15,009 nucleotides of DNA, from the NCBI GenBank assembly GCA_959598545.1, contig CAUGFC010000040.1, positions 1 through 15,009 of the forward strand. Reading direction: 5' to 3'. The notes beneath the pieces were generated by a model that was given only the letters and a program-made list of their open reading frames with translations, searched no databases and was not told where the DNA came from. Source of the stretch: an uncultured Olsenella sp. (GTDB lineage Bacteria > Actinomycetota > Coriobacteriia > Coriobacteriales > Atopobiaceae). Shown here one piece after another: positions 1 to 6,305 of the stretch (its first letter is position 1; each line of letters begins with the position of its first letter). The position numbers and the translations under genes were made by a program.

Positions 1-301
1 CCAGCGCGGGCCGCCCACCCATCGCGTAGACGTCCGAGAGCGCGTTGGTTGCCGCGACCTGGCCAAACAGGAACGGGTCGTCCACCATGGGTGGGAAGAA
101 GTCCGTCGTTGCGATGAGGCCGCGGCCGTCGCCGAGGTCCCATACGCACGCGTCGTCGGAGGCGTCGAAGCCCACCACGAGCTCCGGCGCGTCCAGCCGC
201 GGCAGGCCCGCCAGCACGCCGGCGAGCTCGCCCGGCGCGATCTTGGCCGCGCACCCGGCGGCCTCCACGAGCTCCGTGAGCCTCACGCCCGTCATGTCCA
301 T
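1..301 (-). CDS. selD: Selenide, water dikinase (selenophosphate synthetase), N-terminal part, cut by left edge
   Basis: SelD makes selenophosphate from selenide and ATP in the cytosol, the selenium donor for selenocysteine and selenouridine. About 100 residues are visible. They include RLTEL near residues 7-11, then AGCAAK with Cys17 and Lys20, matching the numbering of the E. coli catalytic Cys17/Lys20. Further on are DASDDACVWDL, TTDFFPPMVDDPF and the very conserved AATNALSDVYAMGG. The active-site position is cysteine, not selenocysteine. The start is ATG at 301, preceded by GGAGGA with a short 3-nt gap. A second in-frame ATG at 295 has a more usual 9-nt gap, so the start is uncertain by two codons. 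It lies 81 nt downstream of the YegP-like gene on the same strand and may be co-transcribed, although a hairpin lies between them. The C-terminal ATP-binding part is outside the window. Confidence 0.9.
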   Translation of the reverse strand, partial: MDMTGVRLTELVEAAGCAAKIAPGELAGVLAGLPRLDAPELVVGFDASDDACVWDLGDGRGLIATTDFFPPMVDDPFLFGQVAATNALSDVYAMGGRPAL

Positions 302-324
302 GGTTCCTCCTGTCTTCACAAGGG

Positions 325-356
325 CGCCCCGGACGTGGTCGGGGGCGTCCGGGGCG
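325..356 (-). terminator. Hairpin between the yegP-like gene and selD
   Basis: A perfect 11-bp GC-rich stem (CGCCCCGGACG at 325-335 pairs with 346-356) has a 10-nt loop. It lies 27 nt after the YegP-like stop codon and 24 nt before selD. On the minus strand the following bases (CCCTTGTG) do not form a U-tract, so it would be a weak or partial terminator, or an mRNA-stabilising hairpin, that lets some transcription into selD. The structure is seen directly; the role is inferred. Confidence 0.45.
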
Positions 357-382
357 TGCCGAGTCAGGTGTTGCGGAAGACG

Positions 383-754
383 CTAGTTCTCGTCCGCCGC
401 GAGGGAGGAGTCGCACTCCGCGCGGGTCCGCTCGATGCGGCGCAGGAGGCTCTCCTTGTGCTCGTAGGTGTGGGAGCGCGCGATGTCGCCGGCCTCGTGC
501 GTGATGTAGCGGAAGAAGTAGTGGCCGTCGAAGTCCTCGTAGATGCGGAACTTGGGCGTCTCCTCACGGTCGAAGGCGTCGATCGTGCTGTCCTCGATCT
601 CCGCGTCGGCGGCGGAGGCGCGCACGCACTCGATGCCGTGCAGGCACTCGTCCTTGGACGGGAAGATGATCGACGACATGAGGATGTGCCCGTTGGAGGC
701 GCAGAGGTTGAAGCAGTAGCGGCCCTCGTTCTCAACCACGACGTACTGTCCCAT
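383..754 (-). CDS. YegP-family (DUF1508/UPF0339) small protein with two tandem repeats
   Basis: A 123-residue soluble protein. It has two copies of the DUF1508 fold pattern: a strand such as YVVVENEGRYCFNLCASNG followed by ILMSS and a GIECV helix (about residues 3-50), then KFRIYEDFDGHYFFRYI with a helix containing LLRRIERTR (about 65-115). The second copy is divergent and lacks the usual NG turn. Family members such as E. coli YegP are about 110 residues with the same duplication. The molecular function is not established. I prefer ATG at 754, with GGTGGTGA a few bases upstream, over GTG at 766, which has no clear ribosome site. It precedes selD on the same strand. An acidic tail (SSLAADEN) ends the protein. 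I see no signal peptide or membrane segment. Confidence 0.75.
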   Translation of the reverse strand: MGQYVVVENEGRYCFNLCASNGHILMSSIIFPSKDECLHGIECVRASAADAEIEDSTIDAFDREETPKFRIYEDFDGHYFFRYITHEAGDIARSHTYEHKESLLRRIERTRAECDSSLAADEN

Positions 755-798
755 GAGTATCACCACCGTAAGGTCGTAGCGAACAGATTATTCCTTAC

Positions 799-828
799 AC
801 TATCGTGACGCGCCCCGTACCGTGGCAA
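799..828 (-). promoter_or_regulatory. Candidate promoter for the yegP-like gene
   Basis: On the minus strand TTGCCA (823-828) is separated by 18 bp from GATAGT (799-804). This gives five of six and four of six matches to the -35 and -10 consensus. Transcription would start near 792, leaving a leader of about 38 nt. It is a pattern match only, but the patch is locally AT-richer than its surroundings. Confidence 0.35.
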
Positions 829-905
829 CAAGTACGCAGGCGGTCGGTTTTGTTCGGGGAGGAGAGCGGCGCGCCTTCTCAGCGGAATACGGGCAGGAAA
901 AATGG

Positions 906-937
906 GGTAGTATCTCTGTACATCCCCCGAAAAGACG
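906..937 (-). terminator. Weak hairpin with U-run on the minus strand
   Basis: On the minus strand an interrupted stem (GGGG, two mismatches, GTA, paired with TAC and CCCC) is followed by ATTTTT. The pairing is modest, but the run of five T is rare in this GC-rich sequence and lies right after the CCCC arm. It could be a backup terminator for the iorA-iorB transcript, though it is about 230 nt beyond the iorB stop. Confidence 0.3.
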
Positions 938-979
938 GGTCGGCGTGGTCGGGGGACGCGCCGGCCCACCAGGACGCAA

Positions 980-1009
980 AGACCCCGGTCGCCGTGGCGG
1001 CCGGGGTCT
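980..1009 (-). terminator. Strong GC hairpin, likely terminator downstream of iorB
   Basis: AGACCCCGG (980-988) pairs with CCGGGGTCT (1001-1009). The stem continues inward through a G·U pair and three more pairs to a 4-nt loop. On the minus strand the hairpin is followed by TTGCG, extending the stem's final T to a run of three, so the U-tract is short. It is the most stable simple hairpin between iorB and the yegP-like gene and reads best as a minus-strand terminator. Confidence 0.45.
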
Positions 1010-1038
1010 CGTCGTGTCCGGGTGACGGCCTCTTTGCG

Positions 1039-1121
1039 GGAGCGCTCTCGCATACGTCAGAGTTCCTGGAGCGCCAACTGGGAAAAGGTCGCTGGAACTC
1101 TGAGATATGCGAGAGCGCTCC
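1039..1121. repeat. 28-bp near-perfect inverted repeat
   Basis: The left arm (1039-1066, starting GGAGCGCTCTCGCATA) and the right arm (1094-1121) are reverse complements with two mismatches (CG opposite AT in the middle). The 27-nt loop contains a further AGCG/CGCT pairing. The arms are much longer than a terminator needs and there is no U-run. It does not overlap any gene. It is either a palindromic repeat element or a large extended transcript-end hairpin for iorB. Confidence 0.65.
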
Positions 1122-1142
1122 GGCTTCCGGGCTGGAAGGGCG

Positions 1143-1162
1143 GGCGAGAAGAACCTCTCGCC
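1143..1162 (-). other. Small hairpin directly after iorB containing the CGAGAAGAAC word
   Basis: GGCGAGA (1143-1149) pairs with TCTCGCC (1156-1162) around a 6-nt loop, 7 nt after the iorB stop codon. The left arm and loop contain CGAGAAGAAC, a word repeated throughout the window. There is no U-tract, so its role is unclear. Confidence 0.4.
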
Positions 1163-1169
1163 GTGGCGT

Positions 1170-1790
1170 CTAGCGTGCCTCTCCGCGCAGCGCGGCGTCG
1201 CGGCCGGCGTCGAAGGCCGCGAGGTTGGCCTCCACCGTCGCGGGTGGCACGCAGGCGCGCACGGCGTCGCGCCAGAGCTCGGCGTCGAAGGGCAGCGCCG
1301 TGGAGAGCGCGCCCACGAGCACCACGTTGGTGGAGCGCGGCGTGCCGAGGCCGCGCGCGATCACGCCGGCGTCCAGCAGGTGGGCGCCCATCTCGCGCAG
1401 GCGCTCGTCCACGCGCTCGGGCATCGTGAAGTTGCCGATGTTCACGGAGACGGGCGTGATCTGCTCGTCGTTGACGAACATCTTGCCGCCCTCGGCGAGG
1501 TAGTGCTGGGCGCGCAGGGCTTCCACGGCCTCGAAGGCCACCACCACGTCGGCGCAGCCGTCGTCGCAGACCATGGTGGAGACGTGCTCGCCCAGGCGGA
1601 TGACGGTGCTCACGGAGCCGCCGCGCTGGCTCATGCCGTGGATTTCGGAGACCTTGACGTCGAGCCCGGCACCGGCGGCGACCGTCGCCAGCAGCTTGCC
1701 CGCGAGGATCGTGCCCTGGCCGCCCACGCCCACGAGGAGGATGGTCTTGGTGCCGTCCACGACGGCGCCGTTCTTCTCGGTATCAGCCAT
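1170..1790 (-). CDS. iorB: Indolepyruvate:ferredoxin oxidoreductase, beta subunit
   Basis: A 206-residue subunit of the cytosolic enzyme that converts indolepyruvate and other aryl pyruvates, CoA and oxidised ferredoxin to arylacetyl-CoA, CO2 and reduced ferredoxin. It carries the gamma-type pyruvate oxidoreductase domain: GVGGQGTILAGKLLA at about residues 21-35, then SEIHGMSQRGGSV and later PRSTNVVLVGAL, all typical of IorB. Length is normal (about 190-210 aa). ATG at 1790 is preceded by AAGGAG, which overlaps the iorA stop codon (TAA at 1796-1794). Only 3 nt separate the two genes, so translation is probably coupled. The two subunits work as a pair. The first codons include the repeated word CGAGAAGAAC (1770-1779, read on the minus strand as Glu-Lys-Asn). 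Confidence 0.93.
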   Translation of the reverse strand: MADTEKNGAVVDGTKTILLVGVGGQGTILAGKLLATVAAGAGLDVKVSEIHGMSQRGGSVSTVIRLGEHVSTMVCDDGCADVVVAFEAVEALRAQHYLAEGGKMFVNDEQITPVSVNIGNFTMPERVDERLREMGAHLLDAGVIARGLGTPRSTNVVLVGALSTALPFDAELWRDAVRACVPPATVEANLAAFDAGRDAALRGEAR

Positions 1791-1793
1791 TGC

Positions 1794-3563
1794 TTACTCC
1801 TTCGTGATGCAGCCGAACGGGCAGGACTGGACGCACTGGTCGCACCCGACGCACTGCGTGGGGTCGATCGCGGCCGTGCCGTCCTTGGCGCGCCCGAGGG
1901 CGGGGCAGCCGATCTTGATGCACTGGCCGCACGCGCGGCAGTCGCGGATGGTGGGCTGCTTGCCGCGGCTGCGGTCGATGAGGCGGCACGGCGCCTTGAA
2001 GACGATGACGGAGAGCTGCTCGGTGTTGGCCACGGCGGCCTTGAGCGCGGCGCGCACGGCCTGGAGGTCCTGGGCGTCAACCTCGACCAAGTCCTCCACG
2101 CCCATCGCGCGGCACAGGGCGAGAAGGTCGAGGGCCTTGCCGCTGGGGTTGTCCAGCGGGCCTATCTTGTGCGAGCTGTCCGTGAGGGTGACGCCGTTCA
2201 CGGGGTTGCCCTGCGTGCCGGTCATGGCCGTGGTGCGGTTGTCCAGGATGCAGAGGGTGCCCGTGCCGCCGTTGTAGATGGTGCCGAGCATGCTCGTGAT
2301 GCCGGAGTGGGCGAAGGTGGAGTCGCCGATGACGCCCACGACGGGACGGCCGGTGCGATCGGGCGCGCCGGCGAGCTCCATGCCGTGCGCCATGGAGAGC
2401 GAGGCGCCCATGTCGATGACCGTGTGGCACGCGCCGTAGGGCGCGACGGCGCCGAGCGTGTAGCAGCCGATGTCGCCGGTGACGATGGCCTTGAGGCGGC
2501 GCAGCTCGCAGAAGACGAGGCGGTGCGGGCAGCCGGGGCAGAACGCCGGCGGGCGCGGCGGGAGGTCCGTGGCTGCGTCGAGGTGCGCGGGCTGTTCCAC
2601 GCCGAAGGAGGCGCGGATGACCTGGGGCTTGAGCTCGCCGGCGACGGGGAGCGGCGCGACGGGCGGCTCGGCGAGCGCAATGCCGAGGGCGCGGACGCGC
2701 GAGGAGAAGTAGTCGCTGGCCTCCTCGATTACGTAGCACGCGTCGACGGATGCGGCAAAGTCGGCGAGCGCGCGGGCGGGTAGCGGCCAGGCGAGGCCGA
2801 GCTTGAACGTGGAGGCCTCGGGCAGCGCCTCGCGGACGTGCTGGTAGACGGCACCGGCGCAGATGACGCCGATCTTCTCGCTGCGGCGCTCGACCTTGTT
2901 GAACGAGCAGGTCTCGGCGTAGGCCTCGAGCTCGGCCTGGCGCTCGTCCACGACCACGCGGCGCTTGACCGCGTTGGCGGGCATCATGACGTACTTGGGG
3001 ATGTCGTCCGCGTAGTCGCGCGGGGCCACGGCCTCGCGCGCGCCGGACGCCGAGACGAGCGTGCGGGTGTGCGCGATGCGCATGGTCTCGTGCAGCATGA
3101 CCGGCGTGTCAAAGCGCTCGGAGAGCTCGAAGGCGGCGCGGGCCATCTCGTAGCAGTCCTGCGAGTCGGCGACGTCGAGGCAGGGGATGCGGCCAAAGGC
3201 GGCGTAGAAGCGCGAGTCCTGCTCGTTCTGGGACGAGTAGCAGGACGGGTCGTCCGCGGCCAGGAGCACGAGGCCGGCGTTCACGCCGGTGGACGCGGCC
3301 GCCATGAAGGGGTCGGCGGCCACGTTGACGCCCACGTGCTTCATCGTGACGAGTGAGCGCACGCCGGCGATGGCGGCGCCGAGGCCCACCTCGAAGGCGA
3401 CTTTCTCGTTGGGGGACCACTCGCAGTAGACGTCGTCCTTGCGCACGAGGGCCTCGAGCGTCTCGGTGGACGGCGTGCCGGGGTAGCCCACGCCGACGGC
3501 CACGCCGGCCTCCCAGGCGCCCTGGGCGATGGCCTCGTTTCCGGACATGAGGTGTTTGTCCAT
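1794..3563 (-). CDS. iorA: Indolepyruvate:ferredoxin oxidoreductase, alpha subunit
   Basis: A 589-residue thiamine-diphosphate and iron-sulfur subunit. The N-terminal pyruvate oxidoreductase domain begins MSGNEAIAQGAWEAGV and contains GYPGTPSTE near residues 27-34. CPGCPHR (342-348) and GDIGC precede the thiamine-diphosphate site, which runs from GDS (413-415) to DN (441-442). The C-terminal ferredoxin domain has two 4Fe-4S cysteine sets, at about 542/545/548/553 and 571/574/577/581. The protein ends a few residues later, as in other IorA proteins. ATG at 3563 has GAGGAGA about 5 nt upstream. iorB follows after 3 nt. A perfect inverted repeat (3577-3652) ends only a few bases upstream of the ribosome site, and could affect read-through from the synthetase gene or access of ribosomes. 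All key motifs are intact. Confidence 0.95.
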   Translation of the reverse strand: MDKHLMSGNEAIAQGAWEAGVAVGVGYPGTPSTETLEALVRKDDVYCEWSPNEKVAFEVGLGAAIAGVRSLVTMKHVGVNVAADPFMAAASTGVNAGLVLLAADDPSCYSSQNEQDSRFYAAFGRIPCLDVADSQDCYEMARAAFELSERFDTPVMLHETMRIAHTRTLVSASGAREAVAPRDYADDIPKYVMMPANAVKRRVVVDERQAELEAYAETCSFNKVERRSEKIGVICAGAVYQHVREALPEASTFKLGLAWPLPARALADFAASVDACYVIEEASDYFSSRVRALGIALAEPPVAPLPVAGELKPQVIRASFGVEQPAHLDAATDLPPRPPAFCPGCPHRLVFCELRRLKAIVTGDIGCYTLGAVAPYGACHTVIDMGASLSMAHGMELAGAPDRTGRPVVGVIGDSTFAHSGITSMLGTIYNGGTGTLCILDNRTTAMTGTQGNPVNGVTLTDSSHKIGPLDNPSGKALDLLALCRAMGVEDLVEVDAQDLQAVRAALKAAVANTEQLSVIVFKAPCRLIDRSRGKQPTIRDCRACGQCIKIGCPALGRAKDGTAAIDPTQCVGCDQCVQSCPFGCITKE

Positions 3564-3576
3564 GTCTCTCCTCTCG

Positions 3577-3652
3577 ATGAGACAAAGGGGACAGGTTCCT
3601 TTGTCTCATATAATTCTCAATGAGACAAAGGAACCTGTCCCCTTTGTCTCAT
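3577..3652. repeat. Perfect 33-bp inverted repeat (REP-like palindrome) between the acyl-CoA synthetase and iorA
   Basis: Arms 3577-3609 and 3620-3652 are exact reverse complements with a 10-nt spacer. Each arm is itself palindromic at its ends: ATGAGACAAAGG and CCTTTGTCTCAT enclose a 9-nt centre. The core AAAGGGGACAG also occurs at 7348-7358. The element starts 7 nt after the synthetase stop and ends just before the iorA ribosome site. The 6-bp sequence CCTCTC flanks it on both sides (3570-3575 and 3654-3659), which may be a target duplication or coincidence. As RNA it would fold into a 33-bp stem and should influence expression of iorAB relative to the upstream gene. No transposase is present, so any mobility would need one elsewhere. 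Confidence 0.85.
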
Positions 3653-3659
3653 GCCTCTC

Positions 3660-5294
3660 CTAGCGGCGCGTCTCGCGCGCGACGAGGGCGTCGGCCCCGT
3701 ACTTGGCGCGCAGCGCCGGCTTCTCGATCTTGCCCGTCGGGTTTCTCGGCACGGGCGCAAAGATGACCGTGCGCGGCCGCTTGTAGCGCGGCAGCCTCTT
3801 GCAGAACGTCGTGACGTCGTCCTCGGTGAGCGTGGCGCCCGCCTTGAGCTCGATGACCGCGGCCGGGATCTCGCCCAGGCGCTCGTCGGGCAGGCCGATC
3901 ACCGCCACGTCCTTGATCGCGGGGTGCCCCATGAGGAAGTCCTCGATCTCCACGGGATAGATGTTCTCGCCGCCCATGATGACGACGTCCTTCTTGCGGT
4001 CCACCAGCCAGTAGAAGCCGTCCTCGTCCTGGCGCGCCATGTCGCCGGTGTGCAGCCACCCGTCCACGAGGGTCTCGGCCGTGGCCTCGGGGTCCTTGTA
4101 GTAGCACTCCATGAGGCCGGGGCCCTGCACGCAGAGCTCGCCGACCTCGCCGGGCGCGACCTCGGCGCCGTCTTCGCCCACGATCTTGCAGCTCCAGCGG
4201 TAGCCGGGCACGCCGATTGCGCCCACGTGGTCGATGTTCTCGAGCCCCAGGTGCACGCAGCCCGGGCCCATCGACTCCGAGAGGCCGTAGTTGGTGTCGT
4301 AGTCGTGGTGCGGGAAGACCTCGCGCCAGCGGCGAATCAGGCTCTCCGGGACGGGCTGCGCGCCGATGTGCATGAGGCGCCACTGGTCCAGGCAGTAGTT
4401 GTCCAGCCGCACCGTGCCCTCCTCGAGCGCCACGAGGATGTCCTGCGCCCAGGGCACGAGCAGCCACACGATCGTGCAGCCCTCGTTGGAGACGGTCTCC
4501 AGCACGGTCTTGGGCGAGACGCCGCGCAACAGTACGCCGCGGCCGCCCACCATGAGGCTGCCCAGCCAGTGCATGCACGCGCCCGTGTGGTAGAGCGGCG
4601 GGATGCACAGGAAGACGTCGTCGTGCGTCTGGTGGTGGTGCGCCTGCTCCATCTCGGCCGCCTGCGTGAGGCTCTGGTGGTGGTGCAGGATCGCCTTGGG
4701 GAAGCCAGTGGTGCCGCTGGAGAAGTAGATCGCGGCGTCCTCGTCCTCGGAGAGCGGGACGCGCGGGTCTGCCGAGGAGCAGAGGCTCGCCAGCTCGCGG
4801 TAGCTCTCCGCCCAGGTGGGGCAGTCGTCGCCCACGAAGAAGAGCAGGCGGCCCGCCTGGATGCGGTCCACGATCTCCTCCACGCGGCCGATGAACTCCG
4901 GTCCAAAGACGAGGATGTCCACGTCCGCCTTGTCCAGGCAGTACTCGATCTCGTCGGCCGAGTAGCGGAAGTTCAGCGGCACCACCGTGGCGCCCGACTT
5001 GAGGACGCCAAAGTAGAGCGGCAGCCACTCGATGCAGTTGTAGAGCAGGATGGCGACCTTGTCGTCCTTGCGCACGCCGCGCGACAGCAGCAGGTTGGCA
5101 AAGCGGTTGGCCTTCTCGTCAAAGACGGACCAGGTCATCTCGCGGCGGAACGGCTCGTCGTCGGTGGTCTCCACCAGGTCGTAGTCGCGCCAGGTGATGT
5201 GGCGGTTCTCGCGCCGCTCGGGATTGACCTCCACGAGGGCGACCTCGCTCGGGTACTTCTCGGCGTTCGCGCGCAGCATGTCGACGATGGTCAT
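3660..5294 (-). CDS. AMP-forming acyl-CoA synthetase/ligase (ANL superfamily)
   Basis: A 544-residue enzyme expected to activate a carboxylic acid with ATP to an acyl-adenylate and transfer it to CoA. The phosphate-binding motif YFSSGTTGFPKA is at about 190-201. Other motifs are YGLSES (336-341), HTGD (415-418), DRKKDVVIMGGENIYP (432-447) and PTGKIEK (519-525) with the catalytic Lys522. It is full length. An insert of about 10 residues near 40-50 (VETTDDEPFRRE) precedes the usual MTWSVFDEKANRFAN start of the domain. The substrate cannot be read from sequence. Position directly upstream of iorAB suggests aryl- or short branched-chain acids, such as arylacetates. ATG at 5294 has AAAGG 7 nt upstream. 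A minus-strand -10 box lies at 5331-5336. The inverted repeat at 3577-3652 sits between this gene and iorA, so operon structure is likely but possibly attenuated. Confidence 0.88.
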   Translation of the reverse strand: MTIVDMLRANAEKYPSEVALVEVNPERRENRHITWRDYDLVETTDDEPFRREMTWSVFDEKANRFANLLLSRGVRKDDKVAILLYNCIEWLPLYFGVLKSGATVVPLNFRYSADEIEYCLDKADVDILVFGPEFIGRVEEIVDRIQAGRLLFFVGDDCPTWAESYRELASLCSSADPRVPLSEDEDAAIYFSSGTTGFPKAILHHHQSLTQAAEMEQAHHHQTHDDVFLCIPPLYHTGACMHWLGSLMVGGRGVLLRGVSPKTVLETVSNEGCTIVWLLVPWAQDILVALEEGTVRLDNYCLDQWRLMHIGAQPVPESLIRRWREVFPHHDYDTNYGLSESMGPGCVHLGLENIDHVGAIGVPGYRWSCKIVGEDGAEVAPGEVGELCVQGPGLMECYYKDPEATAETLVDGWLHTGDMARQDEDGFYWLVDRKKDVVIMGGENIYPVEIEDFLMGHPAIKDVAVIGLPDERLGEIPAAVIELKAGATLTEDDVTTFCKRLPRYKRPRTVIFAPVPRNPTGKIEKPALRAKYGADALVARETRR

Positions 5295-5330
5295 GTTCTG
5301 GCCTTTCGGGTCTTGTCACACAGCTCCCAC

Positions 5331-5336
5331 ATCATA
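5331..5336 (-). promoter_or_regulatory. Candidate -10 box for the acyl-CoA synthetase (iorAB) transcript
   Basis: Minus-strand TATGAT matches the -10 consensus at five of six positions. It would start transcription near 5324, giving a leader of about 30 nt. No good -35 match is visible; that region falls on the CGAGAAG word at 5352-5358. The call rests on the -10 match and position only. Confidence 0.4.
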
Positions 5337-5433
5337 GCCCGCCGCCGCGGGCGAGAAGGACGTGCGTGCCGCGCGCGTAACGCGACCGTGACGTGCCGGC
5401 GCGATGTTCTTCTCGCCCTGTGCGCGTGTCCGC

Positions 5434-5487
5434 CAATACGCGACTTTCAACGTTTCGAGGCCCGATTCCGTGCGAAATCGCGTATTG
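5434..5487. repeat. Imperfect palindrome with outer 10-bp stem
   Basis: CAATACGCGA (5434-5443) pairs with TCGCGTATTG (5478-5487). TTTCG (5453-5457) and CGAAA (5473-5477) extend the structure inside an internal loop. The left half contains CGACTTTCAACGTTT, nearly identical to the arm of the next palindrome at 5503-5517. The two look like copies of one repeat family in tandem. Confidence 0.6.
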
Positions 5488-5500
5488 AGCGTTGCCAGTA

Positions 5501-5544
5501 CGCGACTTCCAACGTTTTAACCGTCCAAAACGTTGGAAGTCGCG
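5501..5544. repeat. Perfect 18-bp palindrome, 8-nt loop
   Basis: CGCGACTTCCAACGTTTT (5501-5518) is followed by an 8-nt loop and its exact reverse complement (5527-5544), then AATTTG. It ends 32 nt upstream of the extended -10 of the response regulator gene. It could be a dispersed repeat, the end of a short transcript, or a binding site for a dimeric protein. Confidence 0.7.
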
Positions 5545-5576
5545 AATTTGTATCCCGGAATGCGGCCCGAGCCGTG

Positions 5577-5585
5577 TGCTACCCT
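5577..5585 (+). promoter_or_regulatory. Candidate extended -10 promoter of the Bce-like regulator gene
   Basis: TGCTACCCT fits an extended -10 pattern (TGnTAnnnT). Transcription would start near 5592, giving a leader of about 28 nt that begins with the CGAGAAGAAC word. The surrounding 11-mer GTGCTACCCTC occurs again at the matching place upstream of the HAD gene (minus strand, 12996-13006). No -35 box is recognisable. Confidence 0.38.
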
Positions 5586-5619
5586 CGTGGCGAGAAGAAC
5601 CGCGGACCCGGGAGGTCAT

Positions 5620-6291
5620 ATGCGACGGCTGCTCGTGGTGGAGGACGATGCGCGGCTGCGCGACGAGCTCTGCGTGCTGCTCGCGCGCAACGGCTACGAG
5701 GCCACGGCGCTCGCGACCTTCGACGACGCGGCCGAGCAGATCCTGGCCGCGGCGCCCGACCTGGTGCTCCTCGACCTCAACCTGCCCGGCGTCGACGGCA
5801 CCTACGTCTGCCGCGAGGTGCGCCGGCGCTCGAGCGTCCCCATCGTCGTGGTGACCTCGCGCGACAACGACATGGACGAGCTGCTCACGCTCTCGTTCGG
5901 CGCGGACGACTTCGTCCCCAAGCCCTACAACGACCAGGTCCTTCTCGCCCACGTGGCGACGGTCCTCAAGCGCAGCTACGGCGAGGGCGCCGCCTCCGCG
6001 GAGCTCACGCACGCCGGCGTCACGCTCGACACGGCGCGCTGCAGCGTGAGCTACCAGGGCCGCACGGCCGAGCTCACCAAGAACGAGCTGCGCATTCTCG
6101 CGCTGCTCATGCGCAACGTTGGCGCGGTCGTGAGCCGCCAGCGCATCCAGGAGGAGCTCTGGGCCTCCGACGAGTTCGTGGACGACAACACGCTCACGGT
6201 GAACGTGAGCCACCTGCGCTCCACGCTCGCAAAGATCGGCGTGGAGGACTTCGTGCGCACCAAGCGCGGCATGGGCTACCTGGTGGAGTAG
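5620..6291 (+). CDS. OmpR/PhoB-family response regulator, Bce-type
   Basis: A 223-residue cytosolic DNA-binding regulator. The receiver domain (residues 1 to about 115) has the acidic pocket Glu8-Asp9-Asp10, phospho-acceptor Asp52 in LVLLDLNLPG, Thr79 and Lys101 in FVPKPYN. A winged-helix output domain follows (about 130-222), with LTKNELRILALLM, VVSRQRI and the C-terminal VRTKRGMGYLVE hairpin. The stretch GADDFVPKPYNDQVLLAHV and the downstream partners place it with BceR/GraR-like regulators of peptide-antibiotic responses. ATG at 5620 follows GGGAGG at 4 nt. A longer frame from 5533 runs through the repeat region and is rejected. The kinase gene starts 14 nt after its stop. Confidence 0.92.
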   Translation: MRRLLVVEDDARLRDELCVLLARNGYEATALATFDDAAEQILAAAPDLVLLDLNLPGVDGTYVCREVRRRSSVPIVVVTSRDNDMDELLTLSFGADDFVPKPYNDQVLLAHVATVLKRSYGEGAASAELTHAGVTLDTARCSVSYQGRTAELTKNELRILALLMRNVGAVVSRQRIQEELWASDEFVDDNTLTVNVSHLRSTLAKIGVEDFVRTKRGMGYLVE

Positions 6292-6305
6292 GGGGCGAGA
6301 AGAAC

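Larger units (their letters stand above)
755..1169. other. 415-bp gene-free interval between iorB and the yegP-like gene
   Basis: No reading frame here has protein-like composition or a plausible ribosome site. The region holds, from left to right, a candidate minus-strand promoter (799-828), a weak hairpin followed by a U-run on the minus strand (906-937), a strong GC hairpin (980-1009), a 28-bp inverted repeat (1039-1121) and a small hairpin just after the iorB stop (1143-1162). All sit downstream of iorB. They may together form its termination region, or mark a site where repeat elements accumulated. Confidence 0.6.
5295..5619. other. 325-bp divergent control region between the synthetase and the response regulator
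   Basis: No gene is supported. The left third holds the synthetase promoter. The middle contains two palindromic repeats that share the sequence CGACTTYCAACGTTT (5434-5487 and 5501-5544). The right end holds an extended -10 (5577-5585) and the response regulator ribosome site. The word CGAGAAGRAC occurs three times (5352-5361, 5406-5415 reversed, 5591-5600). Confidence 0.6.

Noticed and set aside
840..980. A tRNA-Sec gene near selD
   Set aside because: There is no acceptor stem pairing with a GGTTCGA-type T-loop. The weak GGCGCGCC/GGACGCGCC match is not supported by cloverleaf arms.
971..1009. Resemblance of GGACGCAAAG plus hairpin to a c-di-GMP-I riboswitch
   Set aside because: The conserved first helix and receptor elements are not present and no plus-strand gene follows. 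The hairpin is explained as the iorB terminator region.
3577..3652. Insertion sequence
   Set aside because: Only 76 bp with no coding capacity. At most it is a non-autonomous palindromic element.
5441..5549. Repeated peptide RDFQRF in several translated frames
   Set aside because: It arises from translating the palindromic DNA repeat in different frames. There is no start site or coding signal.
5332..6213. Minus-strand 293-codon frame over the regulator gene
   Set aside because: It is antisense to a regulator with all family motifs, has no ribosome site and has low-complexity composition.
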